Below are positions 1 through 4,851 of a stretch of 6,705 bases of DNA, piece after piece (positions within the stretch are counted from its first letter, which is position 1; the number at the start of each line of letters is the position of its first letter). Below the pieces are notes generated by a model. The model was not told the origin of the DNA and did not search any database. It saw only the letters and a program-made list of their open reading frames with translations. The position numbers and the translations under genes are program-made. This DNA is from an uncultured Ruminococcus sp. (lineage in GTDB: Bacteria; Bacillota_A; Clostridia; Oscillospirales; Ruminococcaceae), in the NCBI GenBank assembly GCA_937880065.1, contig CALFMA010000478.1:1-6705 (forward strand), written 5' to 3'.

Positions 1-159
1 CGTTTCCAAACGGTATCCCTCTCTGAAAGGCAGGTTCCTCACGTGTTACTCACCCGTCCGCCACTAGCTTTGGACCCGAAGGTCCTCCGCTCGTTCGACT
101 TGCATGTGTTAGGCGCGCCGCCAGCGTTCGTCCTGAGCCAGGATCAAACTCTTTAAAGT
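1..159 (-). rRNA. rrs: 16S ribosomal RNA, 5' end only (gene runs off the left edge)
   Basis: This is the beginning of the small-subunit rRNA gene, read leftwards. The reverse complement contains the universal bacterial start sequence AGAGTTTGATCCTGGCTCAG (positions 133-152), followed by the conserved GACGAACGCTGGCGGC block, ACACATGCAAGTCGA, and the GGCGGACGGGTGAGTAA block. Placing the universal primer site at E. coli position 8 puts the mature 5' end near position 159. The V1 hairpin is short, closed by a CCTTCGGG turn. The conserved blocks fit Clostridia/Ruminococcaceae, but about 160 nt does not fix the genus. The remainder of the gene and any 23S/5S genes lie outside the window. Confidence 0.97.
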
Positions 160-164
160 TTGTA

Positions 165-190
165 TTAAAACATCCTTTCGGATGGTTTAA
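165..190 (-). other. 16S leader hairpin with GAAA tetraloop
   Basis: In the pre-rRNA strand, CATCC and GGATG enclose a GAAA tetraloop. A C/U mismatch follows, and then AAA/TTT and TT/AA pairs extend the stem. It sits six nucleotides upstream of the predicted mature 16S 5' end. Such leader structures commonly guide rRNA folding or processing; its role here is inferred. Confidence 0.6.
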
Positions 191-300
191 CCTGCTCTGT
201 CTTTGAACGCTAACTTTTCGCATTTCTGCTAAAGAATCTTTGTTCATCCAGAATTATTAATTAAAATTTCAAGGGTTTGTTAATTCTTTTTGCTGTTCAA

Positions 301-312
301 TTTTCAAAGAGC
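301..312 (-). promoter_or_regulatory. boxA-like rRNA antitermination site
   Basis: The leftward transcript reads GCTCTTTGAAAA here. This matches the boxA element (TGCTCTTT-GAAAA type) of Gram-positive rrn leaders, which binds the NusB/NusE antitermination complex so that polymerase can pass the untranslated rRNA genes. It lies downstream of the last rrn promoter and about 140 nt before 16S, as expected. Confidence 0.75.
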
Positions 313-319
313 TTCATCA

Positions 320-336
320 CTGTCGTTTCGTGACAG
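320..336 (-). other. Hairpin at the predicted 5' end of the proximal rrn transcript
   Basis: CTGTC (320-324) and GACAG (332-336) can pair. The start site predicted from the -10 box at 344-349 is near 337, so the transcript from this promoter would begin directly with this stem. It could protect the 5' end; that role is inferred. Confidence 0.5.
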
Positions 337-343
337 CTTTAAC

Positions 344-372
344 AGTATATCACAGTTATCAAGGCTTGTCAA
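344..372 (-). promoter_or_regulatory. rrn promoter, proximal (consensus sigma-A)
   Basis: On the minus strand there is a perfect TTGACA (367-372), a 17-nt spacer, and TATACT (344-349, one mismatch to consensus). It is the promoter closest to 16S, about 180 nt upstream, and is preceded by A-rich sequence resembling an UP element. The start site is predicted near 337. Confidence 0.9.
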
Positions 373-428
373 GTCTTTTTCGGAATTTTTTTGAAAAAAT
401 TTCTTTTTTCTTCCCGCTGTGATTTTCT

Positions 429-448
429 CACTCCCTTTTCGGAGAGTG
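429..448 (-). other. Hairpin at the predicted 5' end of the second rrn transcript
   Basis: CACTC (429-433) pairs with GAGTG (444-448), and CC (434-435) with GG (441-442), leaving one bulged base. The start site of the promoter at 456-484 is predicted at about 449, so this transcript also opens with a stem-loop. Confidence 0.5.
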
Positions 449-455
449 CTTGATT

Positions 456-484
456 ATTATATCATCTCAAATCGGAGTTGTCAA
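456..484 (-). promoter_or_regulatory. rrn promoter, second (perfect sigma-A consensus)
   Basis: On the minus strand, TTGACA (479-484), exactly 17 nt, then TATAAT (456-461): both hexamers are perfect. The upstream strand carries phased A-tracts (AAACTT, AAAAA, AGTTTG, AAAAA) directly before the -35, as in UP elements of rRNA promoters. It lies between the tRNA-Ile gene and the proximal rrn promoter. Confidence 0.93.
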
Positions 485-522
485 CCCCTTTTTCAAACTT
501 TTTTCAAGTTTTTTTCGGGGTT
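483..522. repeat. Nested inverted repeat between tRNA-Ile and the rrn promoter
   Basis: AACCCC (483-488) and GGGGTT (517-522) flank an inner stem, AAACTT (495-500) with AAGTTT (506-511). In the leftward transcript it begins two to three nucleotides after the tRNA discriminator base. It could act as a 3' processing or weak termination structure, but there is no U-run on that strand. It overlaps the -35 and A-tract region of the next promoter, so its role may be at the DNA level. Confidence 0.4.
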
Positions 523-524
523 AG

Positions 525-598
525 TACAGTGGGCTGGACTCGAACCAGCGACCTTCCGCTTATCAGGCGGATGCTCTAACCTTCTGAGCTACCACTGC
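525..598 (-). tRNA. tRNA-Ile (anticodon GAT)
   Basis: A full 74-nt cloverleaf folds from the minus strand: 7-bp acceptor stem, D stem GCTC/GAGC, anticodon stem TCCGC/GCGGA with loop CTGATAA, five-base variable region AGGTC, and T stem GCTGG/CCAGC with loop TTCGAGT. The anticodon GAT (562-564) reads AUC/AUU isoleucine codons. No CCA is encoded: the bases after the discriminator A are CTA, so CCA must be added enzymatically. The acceptor begins with a G1-U72 wobble pair, which is uncommon. tRNA-Ile(GAT) is usually found between 16S and 23S; here it sits upstream of 16S, behind its own promoter. Confidence 0.93.
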
Positions 599-604
599 TT
601 AATC

Positions 605-633
605 ATTGTATCACACTTGCGTGTGATTGTCAA
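605..633 (-). promoter_or_regulatory. tRNA-Ile promoter with a palindromic spacer
   Basis: On the minus strand, TTGACA (628-633), a 17-nt spacer, and TACAAT (605-610). The -10 box ends seven bases before G1 of the mature tRNA, so transcription may start at or within a couple of bases of the tRNA itself. The spacer contains an inverted repeat, TCACAC-4nt-GTGTGA (611-626), filling nearly the whole space between the hexamers; this could be an operator or a DNA-shape element. Confidence 0.88.
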
Positions 634-681
634 GGGGTTTTTGAAACTTTTTTTTGAAGTTTTCAAGGTTCTGTGCCTGTT

Positions 682-693
682 GGGCTTGTGCCC
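682..693 (-). other. Short GC hairpin at the start of the distal transcript
   Basis: GGGC (682-685) and GCCC (690-693) close a four-base loop. It lies about 8-10 nt downstream of the start predicted for the promoter at 708-735, so this transcript too would begin with a stem-loop. Confidence 0.4.
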
Positions 694-707
694 TCCTGAC
701 ATTATCT

Positions 708-735
708 ATTATACTCATTTTCAAGCAAAAGTCAA
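708..735 (-). promoter_or_regulatory. Distal promoter of the tRNA-rrn cluster
   Basis: On the minus strand, TTGACT (730-735), a 16-nt spacer, and a perfect TATAAT (708-713). The same CAAAAACCCC tract as at the tRNA promoter lies directly before the -35. No gene lies between it and the tRNA promoter, so its transcript would read through tRNA-Ile and probably on into the rRNA genes. Confidence 0.72.
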
Positions 736-756
736 GGGGTTTTTGAAGAAAAAATT

Positions 757-862
757 AAATTTGGCACATTAACCAATCTGTGCAGTGTTTTTAGTTTGCT
801 GGTTGGTTATTTTTATGCAAATCTGAAAATTATTAAGAAAATCATAAGATTTGGCACAATAA
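757..862. repeat. Two direct copies of a TTTGGCACA motif, 90 bp apart
   Basis: The sequence aaatTTGGCACAttaa (757-772) recurs as agatTTGGCACAataa (847-862), with three mismatches in 16 positions. The copies lie in the gap between the leftward rRNA promoters and the rightward regulator gene. The second copy is about 35 bp upstream of the regulator -35 box. They could be binding sites for a regulator; no known operator is recognised. Confidence 0.45.
771..808 (+). other. Weak inverted repeat in the divergent intergenic region
   Basis: AACCAA (771-776) and TTGGTT (803-808) can pair around a loop of about 26 nt, and CAG/CTG may add to the stem. ATTTTTA follows on the plus strand. It could be a weak terminator or insulator between the divergent units; the stem is too short for confidence. 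Confidence 0.25.
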
Positions 863-888
863 AATTATAAGAAATTGGCTTTATAATA

Positions 889-918
889 TTGACATAGACG
901 GGGAAAGAGAGGTAAAAT
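889..918 (+). promoter_or_regulatory. Promoter of the two-component operon
   Basis: A perfect TTGACA (889-894), an 18-nt spacer, and TAAAAT (913-918) lie 46 nt upstream of the regulator ATG. The predicted start is near 925. The stretch immediately upstream, TTGGCTTTATAATA, closely resembles that before the TTGACA at 4701 ahead of the dockerin genes. Confidence 0.65.
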
Positions 919-963
919 AGAATGTATATGAAATATATCTAATAAAGGCAACAGGTGGTAAAT

Positions 964-1674
964 ATGAATAATATTGAAAATTCAGTAATACTTGTGGTTG
1001 ATGATGACCACGACATAGTAAATGCGATTTCGGCGCTTCTGGAGCGTGAGGGATACTCAATCCGCAAGGCATACAACGGACTTGAAGCTGTTGATGCACT
1101 AATGCGTGAGGATATACAGCTTATTCTCATTGATATAATGATGCCGAAAATGGACGGATTATCCGCAATGATGAAAATTCGCACAATGAAGAATATTCCC
1201 ATAATTGTACTTTCAGCGAAATCCGAGGACAGCGACAAAATTCTTGGCTTGTCAATGGGTGCTGACGATTACATAACAAAGCCTTATAATCCTATGGAGC
1301 TTGTGGCACGAGTTCAGTCAAATCTCCGCCGCTACCTTAGCTTAGGGGCGGCAGACAGCGTCAAGAAAAGCTCCGTCCTCCGTATCGGGGGATTATCCCT
1401 TGACCGTGATGAAAAGCAGATTTACATTGACGGAGAGCCTGTAAAATTAACAGCTACGGAATTTAAAATCACGGAACTTCTTATGGAAAACGCAGGCAGA
1501 GTATTTTCTGCGGAGGAAATTTACAGCAGAGTGTGGAACGAGGATTCCTATTCTGTGGAAAATACAGTTATGGTGCATATCCGACACATACGTGAAAAAA
1601 TTGAAATCAACCCCGCAGAGCCACGCTATCTGAAAGTGGTATGGGGAATCGGCTATAAAATCAGCCGTGAATAG
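964..1674 (+). CDS. OmpR-family response regulator (VanR-like)
   Basis: This is a DNA-binding response regulator of 236 aa, the normal length for the OmpR/PhoB class. The receiver domain spans about residues 7-120: acidic pocket D13/D14, phospho-acceptor D57 in LIDIMMP, S84 in VLSAK, and K106 in DDYITKP. A winged-helix domain follows, residues ~138-234, with the recognition-helix region NTVMVHIRHIREKI and the wing WGIGYKI. The kinase downstream would phosphorylate D57 and promote dimerisation on direct-repeat DNA sites. I chose the ATG at 964 because AGGTGG lies five bases upstream. An in-frame GTG at 955, behind AAAGG, would add three residues and cannot be excluded. The sequence is closest in feel to VanR-type regulators, but this does not imply vancomycin resistance; no van ligase genes are present. 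Confidence 0.95.
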   Translation: MNNIENSVILVVDDDHDIVNAISALLEREGYSIRKAYNGLEAVDALMREDIQLILIDIMMPKMDGLSAMMKIRTMKNIPIIVLSAKSEDSDKILGLSMGADDYITKPYNPMELVARVQSNLRRYLSLGAADSVKKSSVLRIGGLSLDRDEKQIYIDGEPVKLTATEFKITELLMENAGRVFSAEEIYSRVWNEDSYSVENTVMVHIRHIREKIEINPAEPRYLKVVWGIGYKISRE

Positions 1675-1688
1675 AAAGAGGGAGAAAT

Positions 1689-4358
1689 ATGCTTAGAAGT
1701 AAAGCAACACGAATTATAGCAGGTGCTATCGCCTGCGGAATGGTATTCGTATGCGGTGCAAAGCTTGCAAATACCTGTATTGAAAGCGAAAAGCTTTATG
1801 ATGAAATAGAGGAGTTGGCAGCATATAACAAAGGCTCGGAGATGGGCGAGCTTCATCACAAGCTTTTAATGGCAGGTTATATGTATGTCAATCACCTTGA
1901 CGAAAACGGCAATTACAAAGGCACGGAATATGCAGAGAAACAGACCGTTGAGATACTTAAAAAGCTTGGTTTGATGAATGCAATGGGGGAACTTGACATT
2001 GACGGAGGAGATTTTGAATACCGTGTAAGCTATGGGGACGGTGAATTTTCCAATACGGATAAATCTCACGAGGAACTTTCAAGTAAATATTCCCTGTTCC
2101 ACCGAGATGGCTGTTTGATATATAACAAGTATGCACCTAACAATTACATTTATGACATGGTAAACTGGTTCACTACGGATTATGGAATGACATACTATTA
2201 TTTCAACGGCGAGGGCTACGCTATATTTGACTTTGACACAGAGGGTTGTGACAGCTACGTTGACGAACTTGGAGCGACTATATATTATAAGCTTGACGGC
2301 ACAACGCCGCTTCCTTACGACTATGTTGACCTCAGCAAATATATGGTTATTGATGACGAGCAGATATATTCATTTGACGAAAATGATATTGAAAACTATG
2401 AAGATACAATTGTTGAAGTTACTGATATAGCTGAAACAGAACACGCAGCAATTTCAGCGGAAGATGCAGAAAGTCCAACTGTTGAAAATGGTATTTCCGA
2501 TAATGCCGTATCGGTAACAGTTACAGCAGGGGAAGCGGGAGATGAAACTCCTGCTGTTGTGGAAGAAGTTGCGGAAACTGTGACAAATGCCGATAGTGAG
2601 GAAGTTACAGAAAATACCGAAAGAGAAACTGTGACAGAATTTCTTCAGGCAGCAACAGAGCCTCCAATAGAAAGTATAATTTTTTCGGAAACAGAGCCGC
2701 TGACAGAAATGGCAACTCTGCCAAATGTGGACAATGAATCATTCACAAAAACGCAGATGTCCGAGGCGGATATTATGATTACAATTTGCCCCAGCGACAG
2801 TATTATAGCTGATTTTGAAAAGGCTGACCAATTGGAGCAGGAGGCAGATGAATATGTTGCAAGAGGGCTTGTAGACCTTATCCCATACGGAGTAATTGCA
2901 GTTGTCCTTAGTTTGTATGTGATTATTGCAGGAGGTTACAGCAAAAAAGAAAAGAAATTCGTTCCTACAGCGGCAGACAGAGTATTTGCAGAACTTTATA
3001 TTGGAGCAGGTATTGCGGCAGCTATCGGAGGAATATACTGGTTTGACAGTATCGAATATCTTGCGGAATTTTTCAATAAATATTATCCACCGTATGTATT
3101 CTGTATTTTGGTGGGAGCAGTTGTTGCTGTGGTATTCGGAATAATTCTCCTTGCACTCAATACCCTTGTAATTCGTCTGAAATGCCGCACTTTGATTAAA
3201 ACATCAATAACAGGCAGAATTTTAATGTTACTATGGGAAATGGCAAAAAAACTGTGGAAAGCTGTGAAAAAATCGGCAGTAAAAATCTATAAAAATCTGT
3301 CGGCTGTCAAGGCTGATTTCCTTAAAAATATGGCAACCCGTGAAATGCTTAAAAGCGACAAATTTACAAGAAATTTCCTTTTCAGAACAGGAATATTTGC
3401 AGTCTTGATGATTATATGCAGTTTTATATGCTGTTTAATTGCCAATGACAAAGGAATTATGTTTATTGCAGGTTTAATTTTTGGAATAGTACTTCTTGCA
3501 GGTTTTGTGTATCTCAGCCTTGGCGATTTCAAGGCATTGAAGCGAATGAACGAGCATATTTCCGCAGTAAAATCAGGGGATTACACTCCACGAAAGGAAG
3601 AAGTCGGCTCACCTATTTATGCGGCAACGGAGAGAATTAACGAGATTTCAACAAGTATACAGGAAACTGTTGAAAAACAGGTGAAATCCGAGCGAATGAA
3701 AATTGAACTTGTAACAAATGTTTCCCACGATTTAAAAACTCCCCTTACATCAATTATAAGCTATATTGACCTTTTATCCGATGAGGAACTGCCTCCTGCG
3801 GCAAGGGATTATGTGACGATTATCGAGGAAAAATCACAGCGATTGAAAACAATGGTTGCGGATTTATTTGACCTTGCAAAGGCAACAAGCCGCACAGATG
3901 TGCAGTCAGAGGAGATTGACGCAGTTGTTCTCACAAGACAGGTATTGGGAGATTTAGCGGATAAAATTGAAGCGTCGGGACGACAGCTAAAGTGCGATAT
4001 ACAGGCAGAAACAGCACCTATATACGCTGACGGAAAGAAGATGTACCGAGTATTCCAGAATGTCATTGACAATGCCCTGAAATATTCAATGGAGGGAACA
4101 AGAGTGTATCTCACCCTTAAAAGAGAAATGGGCAGATGTGAAATTGTGGTTAAGAACATTGCAAGCTATGAAATGACATTCAGTCCCGATGAAATTACAG
4201 AGCGATTTACAAGAGGTGACGAGTCAAGAAGCACTGAGGGCAATGGTCTTGGATTGTCAATTGCAAAGAGTTTCACAGAGGCTTGCGGCGGCGAATTCAA
4301 GGTAGAAATTGACGGAGATGTATTTATAGCGAAAATTTCGTTAGCAATTAGTAATTAG
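1689..4358 (+). CDS. Large six-TM sensor histidine kinase
   Basis: This membrane sensor kinase is the partner of the upstream regulator (14-nt gap, RBS AGAGGGAG). At 889 aa it is far longer than typical VanS-type kinases. Predicted layout: TM1 ~8-29; extracytoplasmic region ~30-395, with a Tyr/Asp-rich part to ~240 and then an acidic Thr/Glu/Val low-complexity stretch ~240-345; TM2 ~396-416; TM3 ~432-451; TM4 ~468-495; a Lys-rich cytoplasmic segment ~498-562; TM5 ~564-585; TM6 ~589-611; a HAMP-like linker; then the kinase core. This topology leaves the core inside the cell. HisKA has H680 in NVSHDLKTPLTS; the ATPase domain has the N box VIDNALKYS (N795), an F box ITERFTRGD, and the G2 box GNGLGLSIAK (851-860). 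The usual DxGxG G1 box is absent (KNIASYEM in its place), a variant I associate with clostridial kinases of this sort. The ligand is unknown. The last residues (AISN-stop) are encoded by TTAG-type repeats of the following intergenic element. Confidence 0.93.
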   Translation: MLRSKATRIIAGAIACGMVFVCGAKLANTCIESEKLYDEIEELAAYNKGSEMGELHHKLLMAGYMYVNHLDENGNYKGTEYAEKQTVEILKKLGLMNAMGELDIDGGDFEYRVSYGDGEFSNTDKSHEELSSKYSLFHRDGCLIYNKYAPNNYIYDMVNWFTTDYGMTYYYFNGEGYAIFDFDTEGCDSYVDELGATIYYKLDGTTPLPYDYVDLSKYMVIDDEQIYSFDENDIENYEDTIVEVTDIAETEHAAISAEDAESPTVENGISDNAVSVTVTAGEAGDETPAVVEEVAETVTNADSEEVTENTERETVTEFLQAATEPPIESIIFSETEPLTEMATLPNVDNESFTKTQMSEADIMITICPSDSIIADFEKADQLEQEADEYVARGLVDLIPYGVIAVVLSLYVIIAGGYSKKEKKFVPTAADRVFAELYIGAGIAAAIGGIYWFDSIEYLAEFFNKYYPPYVFCILVGAVVAVVFGIILLALNTLVIRLKCRTLIKTSITGRILMLLWEMAKKLWKAVKKSAVKIYKNLSAVKADFLKNMATREMLKSDKFTRNFLFRTGIFAVLMIICSFICCLIANDKGIMFIAGLIFGIVLLAGFVYLSLGDFKALKRMNEHISAVKSGDYTPRKEEVGSPIYAATERINEISTSIQETVEKQVKSERMKIELVTNVSHDLKTPLTSIISYIDLLSDEELPPAARDYVTIIEEKSQRLKTMVADLFDLAKATSRTDVQSEEIDAVVLTRQVLGDLADKIEASGRQLKCDIQAETAPIYADGKKMYRVFQNVIDNALKYSMEGTRVYLTLKREMGRCEIVVKNIASYEMTFSPDEITERFTRGDESRSTEGNGLGLSIAKSFTEACGGEFKVEIDGDVFIAKISLAISN

Positions 4359-4385
4359 CCTTTAGCCTTTAGATAATTGGGACGG

Positions 4386-4423
4386 CAATTTCATCAGAAA
4401 TTGAGATTTTCTGATAATCTCAA
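4386..4423. repeat. Three interlocking hairpins
   Basis: CAATTTC/GAAATTG (4386-4392 with 4397-4403), ATCAGAAA/TTTCTGAT (4393-4400 with 4408-4415), and TTGAGATT/AATCTCAA (4401-4408 with 4416-4423) are all perfect inverted repeats. The second shares bases with both others and is incompatible with them. The first and third also conflict at 4401-4403. As RNA downstream of the kinase they could form mutually exclusive folds. Confidence 0.6.
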
Positions 4424-4442
4424 GGGCGGATAATATCCGCCC
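4424..4442. repeat. Perfect 19-nt palindrome, GGGCGGATA centre
   Basis: GGGCGGATA (4424-4432) is followed by one base and its exact complement TATCCGCCC (4434-4442). It abuts the preceding hairpin chain with no gap. It resembles the GTAGGGGCG.../...CGCCCCTAC palindromes I recall in many oscillospiral intergenic regions. There is no U-run, so it is not a standard terminator. Confidence 0.65.
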
Positions 4443-4467
4443 CTACACGAAATGACATAAAAAAGCC

Positions 4468-4503
4468 ATTTGTAGGGACACAGCGTGCTGTGTCCCTACA
4501 AAT
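4468..4503. repeat. 36-nt palindrome with 17-bp arms
   Basis: ATTTGTAGGGACACAGC (4468-4484) and GCTGTGTCCCTACAAAT (4487-4503) are exact complements separated by two bases. As RNA this is a very stable hairpin between the kinase and dockerin genes. It could block exonuclease decay from the 3' side or slow transcription. The sequence after it, AATTATATC, has no U-tract. Confidence 0.75.
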
Positions 4504-4556
4504 TATATCAGCATACAAAAAGCTAAGAGCTAACGGCTAAAAGCTGCGAGTTAGTA

Positions 4557-4816
4557 TATACTTACAACTTTTGAAAATTTTTTTCAATTTTACTGCGAGA
4601 TTTGGCGGTTAAGTGTTGTCTAATAGGTGAAAGGGAAAAATCTTGCAGCGATATTGTTAATATGCCGATATTTTACGGCTAATTTTGGCTATTATACATA
4701 TTGACAAGGAGTATAATCAGTATAAGGAAAGGTGATACCAATGGCTTGACTTTTATTCGTGGGGTACGTAATTACTCCAATTATACTTCGTTTTTATAAA
4801 CTAAATCCACATATTT
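4557..4816 (+). promoter_or_regulatory. Non-coding leader and probable promoter region of the dockerin genes
   Basis: About 260 bp without a credible gene. It holds an AT hairpin TTGAAAA/TTTTCAA (4571-4587), a perfect TTGACA (4701-4706) with TATAAG 14 nt further on, and TATAAT (4712-4717) without a well-placed -35; no hexamer pair has ideal spacing, so the promoter is not fixed. A ribosome-site-like AAGGAAAGGTG precedes a two-codon frame, ATG GCT TGA (4741-4749). GTATAAT (4711-4717) can pair with ATTATAC (4780-4786), and the overlapping GGAGTA (4708-4713) with TACTCC (4773-4778), giving alternative leader folds. Confidence 0.4.
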
Positions 4817-4851
4817 AAGGAGGAATTATTATGAAAAAAAGATTATTATCA
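4817..4851 (+). repeat. RBS and signal-start repeat, copy 1 (copy 2 at 5653-5687)
   Basis: The 35 bases covering the ribosome binding site and first seven codons (MKKRLLS) of the first dockerin gene recur before and inside the second dockerin gene with one T/C difference. Beyond this the two coding sequences diverge quickly. Confidence 0.85.

Larger units (their letters stand above)
4341..4556. repeat. Palindrome-rich intergenic element (candidate MITE/REP-like)
   Basis: This block of about 215 bp has no gene. Its left end carries tandem heptads of the TTAGCCT kind (from ~4355), and its right end carries the same type inverted (GCTAAGAGCTAACGGCTAA, 4522-4540), forming an imperfect terminal inverted repeat. 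Between them lie a chain of overlapping hairpins (4386-4423), a perfect 19-nt palindrome (4424-4442) and a near-perfect 36-nt palindrome (4468-4503). It contains no transposase, so if mobile it would depend on an enzyme made elsewhere. The left end overlaps the 3' end of the kinase gene. Precise ends are uncertain and no target duplication is evident. Confidence 0.6.

Noticed and set aside
50..247. Minus-strand open frame of 65 codons
   Set aside because: It covers the 16S 5' end and its leader; the FDPGSGRTLAARLTHASRT peptide is a familiar mistranslation of 16S DNA.
419..772. Plus-strand open frame of 117 codons
   Set aside because: It runs antisense through the tRNA-Ile gene. The internal GLEPATFRLSGG peptide is the well-known artefact of translating the reverse of a tRNA, and the rest is promoter DNA.
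761..860. TGGCAC motifs as sigma-54 -24 elements
   Set aside because: The required GC at the -12 position at fixed spacing is missing after both copies.
939..1238. Minus-strand frame of 99 codons over the response regulator start
   Set aside because: Antisense shadow of the receiver domain, with composition reflecting the opposite strand.
955..1674. Glycopeptide-resistance locus, from the VanR/VanS resemblance
   Set aside because: No ligase, dehydrogenase or dipeptidase genes lie nearby; the likeness is at family level only.
3809..4159. Minus-strand frame of 116 codons within the kinase gene
   Set aside because: It is antisense to the HisKA and ATPase coding region, which shows intact kinase motifs in the plus frame; no RBS or family resemblance.
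4424..4503. Palindromes as a Rho-independent terminator of the kinase operon
   Set aside because: Stems are strong, but none is followed by a run of U on either strand; kept as repeats rather than terminators.
4597..4735. Riboswitch (cobalamin or cyclic-di-GMP type) in the dockerin leader, suggested by GGTGAAAGGGAA and GGTGATACC
   Set aside because: Only short fragments resemble the motifs; the conserved core elements and pairing stems are not present.
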